64,000 nt of DNA. Origin: Lachnospiraceae bacterium (GTDB taxonomy: Bacteria; Bacillota; Clostridia; Lachnospirales; Lachnospiraceae). Under the pieces are notes generated by a model. That model was not told where the DNA came from and did not search any database. It saw only the letters and a list, made by a program, of their open reading frames with translations. The position numbers and the translations under genes are program-made. The stretch covers positions 1 to 64,000 of the forward strand of contig JAFWDI010000002.1 of assembly GCA_017513125.1 (NCBI GenBank), written 5' to 3'. Below are positions 1 through 7,133 of the stretch, one piece after another; positions within the stretch are counted from its first letter, which is position 1, and the number at the start of each line of letters is the position of its first letter.

Positions 1-125
1 CCGTACAGATCCGACAGGATGTTCAGCGGGTAGTTTCCGATGACCATGTAGGACAGGAACGCCGTGGCGATCCAGATGATCAGGACCCATCCGCGAACGC
101 CGTAGCCAACTCTTTTGCGTTGCAT
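1..125 (-). CDS. N-terminal fragment of a membrane transporter, probably MFS
   Basis: Only the first 41 residues are in the window; the rest lies off the left edge. The sequence starts MQRKRVGYGVRGW and then enters a hydrophobic helix (VLIIWIATAFLSYMVIG), as at the start of a 12-helix permease. The start is fixed by an AAGGAGA site 5 nt upstream. It follows the flavoenzyme at 217-2244 in the same orientation, so it may import or export that enzyme's substrate. The MFS label rests on N-terminal style and context, not on a diagnostic motif. Confidence 0.6.
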   Translation of the reverse strand, partial: MQRKRVGYGVRGWVLIIWIATAFLSYMVIGNYPLNILSDLY

Positions 126-216
126 AATGATCTCCTTTCAAACACTTGATTTATGATAGCGCAAATTATTTACAAAATGCATGCCCTCCGCATGCCGAAG
201 TTTGAATGAAAAAGCC

Positions 217-2244
217 TTACTCCTGAATGAACGCGATGGACTCGTCGGACGCGCCGATCTTCAGCGCCGCAATGTAGCCCGTTCTGGTGGACTGGTCGAC
301 CTTGCCGGGATGGATGGCGTCGCCGATCACATAGACCTGCGCGCCGATGGCTTCCGCCGCTTCCTTCAGTGCCGAGCAGTCCACGCTCTTCAGTCCGAGC
401 GCGTAGAGCACGGTGTCGGCTTCCAGTTCCTGAACGCCGTCCGCATTCTCGACCTTCACGCTGTGCTCCGCGATCTCCAGGCAGCGGGTCTTCGGCATCA
501 TGCCGACGCCGCACTTCTCCATCTCCCAGATCAGCGCTTCACGATACATACCGAAGGACTCGTTCGCGATGCGGTCCAGCATCTCGACCACGGTCACCTC
601 ATGGCCGATCTTCTGCAGGTACAGTCCGGTCTCGCTTCCGACCAGGCCGCCGCCGATCATGACGATCTTCTTACCCGGCTTGCAGCTGCCGTTATAGACT
701 CCCATGGCCTGATGCGCGTTCTCGATACCCGGAATCGGAGGATGCGTCGGCAGGGAACCGGTGGCCAGCAGGACCGCGTCCGGAGCCATCTCGCGGATGA
801 ATTCCGGCGTCACTTCCGTGTTCAGGCGCACCTCGACGTCCGTCGTGGTCTCCAGCTCATGGATCAGCAGGTTCTTAAAGTTCCGCAGATCGGGCTTGTC
901 AATGTCGATGTCCGTGAAATACAGCAGGCCGCCGAGCTTGTCCGACTTCTCCGCGAGGACCACCTTATGGCCGCGCTGGTAAGCCGTGATGGCCGCCTGG
1001 AGGCCGGCGGGGCCGCCGCCGACGATCAGGACCTTCTTCGGGCCTTTTTCCGCGGGCTGAAGCTGATCCGGGTCGAAAGGCAGATGCGCCGTCGGGTTGA
1101 TGGTGCAGCCGCCCACGTAGCGCGCCAGCTCTTCACTGGTGAACGGAAGGTCGTCGTAGCCCTCTTCCGGGGAACCCGGGAAGCACTTATAGCAGCGCAG
1201 GCAGCGGCGGATCAGGTCTTCCTTACCGTCGATGCACTTCTGCGCGAAGCACGGATCCGCGAGCATCTGGCGTCCGAAGATCGCGAAGTCGATCTTTCCG
1301 TCCGCGATGGCCTGGTCGACCATCTCCGGGGAGTTGATTCCGCCGACAGCGCCGACCGGCAGGGACGTATACTGCTTAACGATGGCAGCCGCCCAGATGT
1401 TCAGACCGTGGTCGTGGAACATGCTGGACTCGGTGCCGGACTTGACGGACTCTTCGTAGATGCCGCAGGTGACATGCACCGAAGTGATGTACTGCTCGAC
1501 CATCTGGATAAACTGTCCGGTCTCCTCCGGGGTGATGCCGCCCGGCTGGTAATCCGTACCGTCGATACGAAGCTCGATCAGGAAATCGGGGCCGACCGCC
1601 TCGCGGATGGCCTTGATGATCTGGATGGGGAACTTCGCGCGGTTCTCCAGGGATCCGCCGTACTCATCCGTCCGCTGGTTGATCAGCGGGGAAAGGAACT
1701 GCGTGAAGAGGAAGCCGTGGCCGCCGTGGATCAGCACGCCGTCAAAGCCGCACTTCTGCATGTAGGTCGCCGCGACCGCGAAGTCGTTCGCGATACGGTC
1801 CATGTCGTCCTTCGTCATCGGGCGGGCGGTGAAGCCGGCATAGTTCGTGGTCGCGCAGGGGCCGAGGACCTCCTGGTCCGGAGAGAACGGGACCTTCTCA
1901 CGGCCGCAGTGCACCAGCTCCGCCAGGGCAATGCAGTCATGCGCCTTAATACGGTCCGCATACGTCTTCACGGCATTGAACGTATCCATGTCTTCTTCCG
2001 GCTTCGCAAAGTCGAACTTCCGGAAGCCCGGGATACGGTCGCAGTCGTGGAAGTTCACGTCGGTCTCGCCGAGAATCACGCAGGCGTTTCCGCCGCGGGC
2101 GGGACCTTCCAGCTTCCGGTAGGCGATCTCCGCCGCCATGGGGTCCTGGGCGATCAGGCTGAACGCCATGGGGGCGCTCACGATACGGTTCTTATAAACT
2201 CTGTTTCCGACTTTCATCGGGCTGAGCAGATGTTCAAATTTCAT
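217..2244 (-). CDS. NADH:flavin oxidoreductase, Old Yellow Enzyme / 2,4-dienoyl-CoA reductase type (675 aa)
   Basis: This is a three-domain flavoenzyme of the family containing FadH, BaiCD/BaiH and clostridial enoate reductases. An FMN TIM barrel occupies residues 1-345 with the family motif HGGHGFLFTQFLSP near 173 and RTDEYGGSLENR near 191. Four cysteines for a 4Fe-4S cluster follow (C348, C351, C354, C380); the last gap is 25 residues, longer than usual. An FAD Rossmann fold starts near 403 (GGGPAG at 409) and a nested NAD(P)H fold near 527 (GGGLVGSE). Such enzymes pass hydride from NAD(P)H via FAD and Fe-S to FMN and reduce activated C=C bonds. The gene lies 52 bp after the flavoprotein at 2297-3262 and probably shares its promoter. 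Substrate is unknown. Confidence 0.9.
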   Translation of the reverse strand: MKFEHLLSPMKVGNRVYKNRIVSAPMAFSLIAQDPMAAEIAYRKLEGPARGGNACVILGETDVNFHDCDRIPGFRKFDFAKPEEDMDTFNAVKTYADRIKAHDCIALAELVHCGREKVPFSPDQEVLGPCATTNYAGFTARPMTKDDMDRIANDFAVAATYMQKCGFDGVLIHGGHGFLFTQFLSPLINQRTDEYGGSLENRAKFPIQIIKAIREAVGPDFLIELRIDGTDYQPGGITPEETGQFIQMVEQYITSVHVTCGIYEESVKSGTESSMFHDHGLNIWAAAIVKQYTSLPVGAVGGINSPEMVDQAIADGKIDFAIFGRQMLADPCFAQKCIDGKEDLIRRCLRCYKCFPGSPEEGYDDLPFTSEELARYVGGCTINPTAHLPFDPDQLQPAEKGPKKVLIVGGGPAGLQAAITAYQRGHKVVLAEKSDKLGGLLYFTDIDIDKPDLRNFKNLLIHELETTTDVEVRLNTEVTPEFIREMAPDAVLLATGSLPTHPPIPGIENAHQAMGVYNGSCKPGKKIVMIGGGLVGSETGLYLQKIGHEVTVVEMLDRIANESFGMYREALIWEMEKCGVGMMPKTRCLEIAEHSVKVENADGVQELEADTVLYALGLKSVDCSALKEAAEAIGAQVYVIGDAIHPGKVDQSTRTGYIAALKIGASDESIAFIQE

Positions 2245-2296
2245 GATGTAACTCCTTTTTTTCGTGTCTCAGTTTATTCGTTTCGGTAACAATAAC

Positions 2297-3262
2297 TCAG
2301 ATGGCAGGGAACTTCTTATCCTTATACATCTGATATTTATCTTTCACGGAATCCTGCTTCTGCATGTATTCGATGCGGGCATGCAGGATCTCCTGCAGGT
2401 GGTACGCGCGCGCCTCGTTGACGTTGCGATCGCAGTCGCGTCCGGTCTCGGGGTCGATGATGAACTTCGGCTTCTTATTCTCGTCGATGATCAGGTCTCC
2501 GCCGCAGCCGCAGACCGCGCATTCGAACGGATACTGTCTTCCGTCCCAGTGGACTTCACCGGGGAAGATCAGAGACGAATGGCAGTTCGGGCACACGCCC
2601 GCGTCCGGATCTCCGAGCCAGGTGCGCTCACCCACGGGGGTGTTGACAGCCTGAGCGACATGCTGGCCGATCTCACGCGCTTTCGCGATCTGGTCGTCGT
2701 GCAGCAGGACGTTTCCGGGACGGCCGTTTCCGACAGCCATCATCTGGTCCACGACCTGGATGGACTGCGTGAACATGCTGGCCCCGAGCACCTCGAGCGC
2801 CATGGTCTGCCAGTCGTGACGGGACCCGCCGACCGCGATCAGGCCCGCTACCAGGTTCGGGTCTTTCTTCAGATGGCCGATCTCCAGACGGAACGAGACC
2901 TCATAAGCCAGCGCGCGGTGCGCGTACTTCAGATACAGGGCGCTGGGCGCCAGATCATAGGTCGGAACGCCGATGACCAGGCCGTCGCTGGTCTGGATGG
3001 CATTAATGATCTTATCCATGTCATCCTTGTCCTTCAGCACGCAGCCCTTATACTCGGGCAGGATGCCTCTGGCGACGTCGCCCATCTGCATGGTGCATCC
3101 CTCACAGCCGGTGCAGGGCAGGATCTCGTAATCAAACAGATTGATCAGTCTGCAGTCCATTCCTGCCTCTTCACAGGCCATCAGAGCTTCTTTGACCAGG
3201 ATCTCACTGTTTCCGTTATGTCTTCCCGCCACGAGACCGATGATCTTTTTCTTCTCTTCCAT
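2297..3262 (-). CDS. NAD(P)H-dependent FMN flavoprotein with C-terminal zinc-ribbon/rubredoxin-like tail
   Basis: The 321-residue protein begins with a flavodoxin-like NADPH-dependent FMN reductase fold (KKIIGLVAGRHNGNSE, the phosphate loop of this family) and carries a cysteine cluster (CTGCEGC) near residue 57, as in iron-sulfur flavoproteins of anaerobes. Near residues 225-255 are two cysteine knuckles, CPNC and CAVCGCG, resembling a rubredoxin or zinc ribbon. I chose the ATG at 3262 because GAAAGGAGA lies 6 nt upstream; an in-frame ATG 10 codons earlier has no such site. It is first in the operon with the flavoenzyme at 217-2244 and divergent from the LysR gene. It may supply electrons or reduced flavin to that enzyme. 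Confidence 0.82.
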   Translation of the reverse strand: MEEKKKIIGLVAGRHNGNSEILVKEALMACEEAGMDCRLINLFDYEILPCTGCEGCTMQMGDVARGILPEYKGCVLKDKDDMDKIINAIQTSDGLVIGVPTYDLAPSALYLKYAHRALAYEVSFRLEIGHLKKDPNLVAGLIAVGGSRHDWQTMALEVLGASMFTQSIQVVDQMMAVGNGRPGNVLLHDDQIAKAREIGQHVAQAVNTPVGERTWLGDPDAGVCPNCHSSLIFPGEVHWDGRQYPFECAVCGCGGDLIIDENKKPKFIIDPETGRDCDRNVNEARAYHLQEILHARIEYMQKQDSVKDKYQMYKDKKFPAI

Positions 3263-3363
3263 ATAGAATCTCCTTTCGGGCAATACATTCATATCGGATT
3301 TTTAATGTGCGTTTTATATATTCGTGCGCCTCAGTCCGCGCATCAGGTCAAATTTACAGTTAT

Positions 3364-3392
3364 ATTATATTGTTTATAAAATATTCCGTAAA
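3364..3392 (-). promoter_or_regulatory. Sigma-A-like promoter of the flavoprotein/flavoenzyme operon
   Basis: Reading the minus strand, TTTACG (4 of 6 to consensus) is followed after 17 nt by a perfect TATAAT. The 220 bp gap to the divergent LysR gene is very AT-rich compared with the surroundings and must also hold the LysR promoter and its binding sites, which I could not place with confidence. Confidence 0.6.
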
Positions 3393-3484
3393 ATTCAAAA
3401 AACTTCTCGCATTAAAAAAATATTTTTATATATGTGTGATATTATTCTTCTTAGAAAGAAGTCAGAAAGGAGGACTTCACCGCC

Positions 3485-4390
3485 ATGACATCCGACCAGC
3501 TCCAGATCTTCCTGATCACAGCCAAACACCTGAATTTTTCCGCGGCCGCGAAAGAACTGTACGTATCGCAGCCCGCGGTCAGCCATCAGATCTCCATGCT
3601 CGAAAAAGAGCTGGGTGTCCGCCTTTTTACACGCAGCACCCGAAAGATTCAGCTTTCCCGCAGCGGCGAGCTGTTCCTAGAAGACGCCAAACGCATTCTG
3701 GATATCATGGAAAGTTCCCGGGAGCGCGTGTCGCTCGCCGACACGGAACATGAGCTGTCGCTTTCGATCTGCTATCTGCTGGCTCCCTCGCAGGAGTTTC
3801 TCCCCAAGGTCTGCAACAGGATGATAAAGCAGTATCCGCAGGTCCGCCTGAAACTGAACCGCATGGTCGCCCATGAGATCGATGACGCCATGAATACCAA
3901 GGAGCATGATATCTTCTTCTCGCTGTCCCGGGACCTGGCACATCACGCCGATTATGCACAGAAAGACCTGATCTCGGACCGTCTGTATCTGATCTGTTCC
4001 GCCGAACATCCCTGGGTGAACCCGACTTCCATCGATTATAACAAACTCGCCTCCGAGCAGTTCCTGATGATGGATCCGGACGCCGCTCCGCTCATGTATA
4101 AACAGATCATGCAGCTCTGCCGTTCCATCGATTTTCAGCCGCTGCGCACGCGCTTCTGCCATTCGCTGGACGAAGTCCTGTTCGAAGTGGAAGCCGGACT
4201 CGGCATTACGATCCTTCCTCGAAAGGGTCACCAGATGCTCTCGGATTCCCTGATGTACATCCCGCTTCCCGGAAGGCTGTCTCACATGAATATGGGCGTA
4301 GCCTGGCGGATGAATTCGGATAACCCCACGGTCGGCTGGTTTCTGGATCTGCTGGACCGGTTCAGGGAGGCGCATCCCGAACTGTTCTGA
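3485..4390 (+). CDS. LysR-family transcriptional regulator
   Basis: The 301-residue protein has the typical LysR N-terminal winged helix (residues 1-60, with FSAAAKELYVSQPAVSHQIS as the recognition region) and a C-terminal effector-binding domain. Length is normal for the family. AGAAAGGAGG lies 8-9 nt before the ATG. It is transcribed away from the flavoprotein/flavoenzyme operon, the usual LysR arrangement, and also sits tail to tail with the second flavoenzyme at 4468-6423. It most likely senses the substrate of these reductases and controls one or both units. The effector cannot be read from the sequence. Confidence 0.93.
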   Translation: MTSDQLQIFLITAKHLNFSAAAKELYVSQPAVSHQISMLEKELGVRLFTRSTRKIQLSRSGELFLEDAKRILDIMESSRERVSLADTEHELSLSICYLLAPSQEFLPKVCNRMIKQYPQVRLKLNRMVAHEIDDAMNTKEHDIFFSLSRDLAHHADYAQKDLISDRLYLICSAEHPWVNPTSIDYNKLASEQFLMMDPDAAPLMYKQIMQLCRSIDFQPLRTRFCHSLDEVLFEVEAGLGITILPRKGHQMLSDSLMYIPLPGRLSHMNMGVAWRMNSDNPTVGWFLDLLDRFREAHPELF

Positions 4391-4408
4391 AAAAAGACCC
4401 GAAACGCG

Positions 4409-4443
4409 AAAAAAGACCCGCCCGGTCGAAACCGGGCGGGTCT
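4409..4443 (-). terminator. Intrinsic terminator between LysR gene and second flavoenzyme
   Basis: A perfect 13 bp stem (4414-4426 with 4431-4443) closes a CGAA tetraloop. On the minus strand the stem is followed directly by TTTTTT, so it mainly ends transcription of the flavoenzyme at 4468-6423. The plus-strand tail has few T residues, so it is a weaker stop for the LysR gene. Confidence 0.85.
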
Positions 4444-4467
4444 CAGTCTGTTACGATGTCCGCGTTT

Positions 4468-6423
4468 TTACCAGCGCGTTCCCAGCTCCCACGCCGCGTT
4501 AAAGCCGAGACGGTTCGCCTCGTAAATGTTCTTCGCGGCCAGGCAGTCGCCCACCTGATAGAAGATCGGCGCACTCTGCGCGAACGCGGCGGCCTGCGCC
4601 TGGCGGCCCCGCATGCCCGCGGCCAGGACCACGTGATCAGCAGGGAAGAACACTTCGCCGTCGGGCCCCGCGCAAGTCACGCCGTCCGCCTCGATCTTCA
4701 GCGCCCTCGTCGAAGTGTGCGTCTCCAGACCGATGCGGGCGATCTCGACGTTCACGCCCATCTCATGGACCATGTTCCCGCCGCAGTTCAGCTTATCCGC
4801 CATCTCGACGATCTTGACGTCCTTGCCCATGTTCTTCAGGAAGATGCCCAGCTCGATGCCGACCAGGCCGCCGCCCAGGATCACGGTCTTTCCGGTGATG
4901 TCGTCCGGATGCGTGTAGACGTACTGCGCCTGCAGGACATTGGCCCCGTCCACACCGGGGATCGGCGGCACGATCGGATCCGCGCCGATCGCCGCGATGA
5001 TCACGTCGGGTTTCATGGCCTCGGCCTGCTCCGGCGTCAGCTCGGTGTTCAGCATGACCTTAATGCCGTTCTCGCCCACGCGGCGGATCTGGTTCTGGAT
5101 GTACTCGTGCAGATGGATCTTAAACGGCACGTCCTTCTCGCACAGCAGGATGCCGCCCAGACGGTCGCTCTTCTCGACCAGGGTCACGGTATGCCCGCGC
5201 TTCGCGGCCGTGATGGCTGCCTGCATGCCGGCGATGCCGCCGCCCAGGACCAGCACGTCTTTCGGCTTCACGACCTTCAGCGGCTCCGTGGTGTACTCGC
5301 GCTCGCGGCCGATCTCGGGATTGATCGCGCAGGAGAACTGTCCCGTCGTCATGACCTGCGAGAAGCAGTGGCTGCAGCGCAGGCAGTGATCGATGTCGTC
5401 TTCGTGTCCGGTGCGCGCCTTCAGAGGAAGGTCGGGGTCCGCGACCAGTCCGCGGGCGACATTCACGATGTCCGCCTTACCGCTCGCGATGATCTCCTCC
5501 ATCATCTCCGGATCGGAAAGCGCGCCGACGGTCGCGACCTTACTGTGCTTGATATGCGGTTTGATCGCCGCGGCGTACTTCACGTTCACGCCGTCCTCGA
5601 GGAACATGCTCGGGTGCGTCACGGTGAACGCCTCGTCGAACGTCGCGTGTCCGACCGAGACGTGGATGATGTCGGGATAGCCGTCGACCGACTTCGCGAT
5701 CTCGATGCCGGTCTCGATGCCGTAGCCGGACTCCACGCCCTCGGCGCCGGAGATCCGCAGGTCGATGACCAGGCCGGGCGCCTCCCTATGAATGCCGTCG
5801 CAGATCGCGCGGACGATGCGCGCGCGGTTCTCGGGGGTGCCGCCCCACTGGTCCGTGCGGGTGTTAAACTTCGGGTTCATGAACTCGTTCAGCAGCCAGC
5901 CGTGGCCGCCGTGGACCGTGACCATGCCGAAGCCGCAGCGCTGCGCCCACTTCGCGGACTCGATGAAGGCGCGAATCACGCCTTCGATCTGCTCTTCGTT
6001 CATCGGCAGGACGTGGAAACCGTTGATCTCGCACTCCACCGGTCCGTAGATCGGGTGTCCTTCCAACGCGGACTGCTCCGAAAACGCGCCGCTGTGCTGG
6101 AGCTCGATCGACGGGACCGCGCCGTGGCGGCTGATCGCGTTCGTATAATACTTAAACCACGAGATGCCGCGGTGGTTCATCGTGTCGATCTTATTATCGC
6201 CAAAGTTGACGCCCGATACGTAGTCCACGCTGCGCACGCCCATGCAGGTCGTGGCGGCGCCGCCGATGGCCTTCCGCTCGTAGTAGACCGTGATCTCCGG
6301 CGTGGGCAGCTGGTCCACGTCCAGGTAGGACGAGCCCTGCGGCGACGCGAAGATGCGGTTCTTAAAGACCGTGTTCCGGATGATCAGCGGCTCGAAAAGA
6401 TGCGGAAATTTCAGAACGCTCAT
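4468..6423 (-). CDS. Second Old Yellow Enzyme-type NADH:flavin oxidoreductase (651 aa)
   Basis: Same architecture as the protein at 217-2244: FMN TIM barrel with HGGHGWLLNEFMNP and RTDQWGGTPENR, a 4Fe-4S site CLRCSHC followed by a fourth Cys 12 residues on (in FSCAINP), an FAD fold (LGGGIAGMQAA) and a nested NAD(P)H fold (LGGGLVGIELG). The cysteine spacing here is the usual one. Start at 6423 is set by AAAGGGAG about 7 nt upstream; an earlier in-frame ATG lacks a ribosome site. It has its own promoter and terminator, so it is a single-gene unit. It is clearly diverged from its neighbour, which suggests a different substrate rather than a recent duplication. Candidate substrates are enoates, steroids or plant phenolics, but none can be assigned. 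Confidence 0.9.
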   Translation of the reverse strand: MSVLKFPHLFEPLIIRNTVFKNRIFASPQGSSYLDVDQLPTPEITVYYERKAIGGAATTCMGVRSVDYVSGVNFGDNKIDTMNHRGISWFKYYTNAISRHGAVPSIELQHSGAFSEQSALEGHPIYGPVECEINGFHVLPMNEEQIEGVIRAFIESAKWAQRCGFGMVTVHGGHGWLLNEFMNPKFNTRTDQWGGTPENRARIVRAICDGIHREAPGLVIDLRISGAEGVESGYGIETGIEIAKSVDGYPDIIHVSVGHATFDEAFTVTHPSMFLEDGVNVKYAAAIKPHIKHSKVATVGALSDPEMMEEIIASGKADIVNVARGLVADPDLPLKARTGHEDDIDHCLRCSHCFSQVMTTGQFSCAINPEIGREREYTTEPLKVVKPKDVLVLGGGIAGMQAAITAAKRGHTVTLVEKSDRLGGILLCEKDVPFKIHLHEYIQNQIRRVGENGIKVMLNTELTPEQAEAMKPDVIIAAIGADPIVPPIPGVDGANVLQAQYVYTHPDDITGKTVILGGGLVGIELGIFLKNMGKDVKIVEMADKLNCGGNMVHEMGVNVEIARIGLETHTSTRALKIEADGVTCAGPDGEVFFPADHVVLAAGMRGRQAQAAAFAQSAPIFYQVGDCLAAKNIYEANRLGFNAAWELGTRW

Positions 6424-6509
6424 AATGATACTCCCTTTCAGTTTTTTATAATGCCGGCGGCCGGGGATCGCCCGGTCCCGGAAGGTGCGCAAAAAGTGTC
6501 ACTGCCTTT

Positions 6510-6538
6510 TTTATACCATCTCAGGGGACGGCTGACAA
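6510..6538 (-). promoter_or_regulatory. Promoter of the second flavoenzyme
   Basis: On the minus strand TTGTCA (5 of 6) and TATAAA (5 of 6) are separated by 17 nt, with an extended TG before the -10. It overlaps the 3' end of the small gene at 6521-6790. The leader of about 80 nt contains GC-rich inverted repeats. Confidence 0.65.
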
Positions 6539-6790
6539 TGCTCCGGGGCGGGAAGATGCCGGATGCGCCCGGTTTCGGTCCGCGGCGCGAAAAACGCGCA
6601 ATGAAAAAGGAGCCTGCCCGTCTCTTTCCCGGGCCAGCTCCCTCTTCATCTTCTTTCTGTCATAACCGCGTCCGTCGCGGAACGTGACCGTCGCGGGCTT
6701 CACGCCGCCCCAGTCACGCCGTTTCAGGCGGTCGTACTCTTTTCGCTGCTTCTTAGACATTTTGTCGTAGGTTACGGGCTGTCGGGCCAT
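6521..6790 (-). CDS. Small basic conserved hypothetical protein (89 aa)
   Basis: The product is rich in Lys and Arg. Its N-terminal half (YDKMSKKQRKEYDRLKRR, then DWGGVKPATVTF and YDRKKMKRE) resembles short basic proteins I recall from other Clostridia that share a WGxVxP and YDRKK signature; that recollection is unverified. No domain of known function is visible. I chose the ATG at 6790, with GGAGG 8 nt upstream, over a GTG three codons earlier that overlaps the ribosome site. A near-perfect promoter upstream (6860-6888) supports expression. It may bind nucleic acid, judging only by charge. Confidence 0.65.
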   Translation of the reverse strand: MARQPVTYDKMSKKQRKEYDRLKRRDWGGVKPATVTFRDGRGYDRKKMKRELARERDGQAPFSLRVFRAADRNRAHPASSRPGALSAVP

Positions 6791-6859
6791 ATGCGTCACC
6801 TCCCCCCCCGAAAGTGTGTCCGGGCCATGCCGGCATATGCATTGCGCTGTCGAGCTGAT

Positions 6860-6888
6860 TTTATATCGCGGAGAGCGGGGGTTGTCAA
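6860..6888 (-). promoter_or_regulatory. Promoter of the small basic protein gene
   Basis: On the minus strand a perfect TTGACA and TATAAA (5 of 6) are separated by exactly 17 nt. The start codon lies about 70 nt downstream of the -10. No other minus-strand gene could use it. Confidence 0.75.
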
Positions 6889-6995
6889 GCGGGGAACATG
6901 TACCTGCGGCCTCCCGGTTTTATATCTCCTTTATTTTTCTTTCACCCGCGCTTCACTCTTTTTCACACGCGTTTAATGGTATCTGCACGCATATC

Positions 6996-7094
6996 TGGTA
7001 TGATATCAGTGTCAGGAACAGCAGTAGAAGGTTGGTTGGTTTGTTTCATAATGATTCTTTCAAACGATCAGGGAGGCCCGAGGGCCTCCCTTTT
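6996..7094 (+). ncRNA. Candidate small RNA between the small basic gene and glmS
   Basis: The stretch 6791-7133 holds no convincing gene. On the plus strand it has an extended -10 (TG-G-TATGAT, 6996-7004; no good -35), then about 85 nt that can fold into a small hairpin (GTTTG with CAAAC), ending in a strong intrinsic terminator: stem 7071-7078 with 7083-7090, loop CGAG, then TTTTCTGT. No plus-strand ORF ends at this terminator, so it either serves an unrecognised small RNA or acts backward, poorly, for glmS. Confidence 0.4.
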
Positions 7095-7133
7095 CTGTGT
7101 CGTTAATTGTTTTGCGTTCTCCTGCATCTGATG

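Noticed and set aside
217..3262. Assignment of the flavoenzyme/flavoprotein pair as the bilirubin reductase bilR/bilS or as a named steroid or bile acid reductase
   Set aside because: Gene pairing is suggestive, but the family is large and I cannot confirm the substrate-specific active-site residues from memory.
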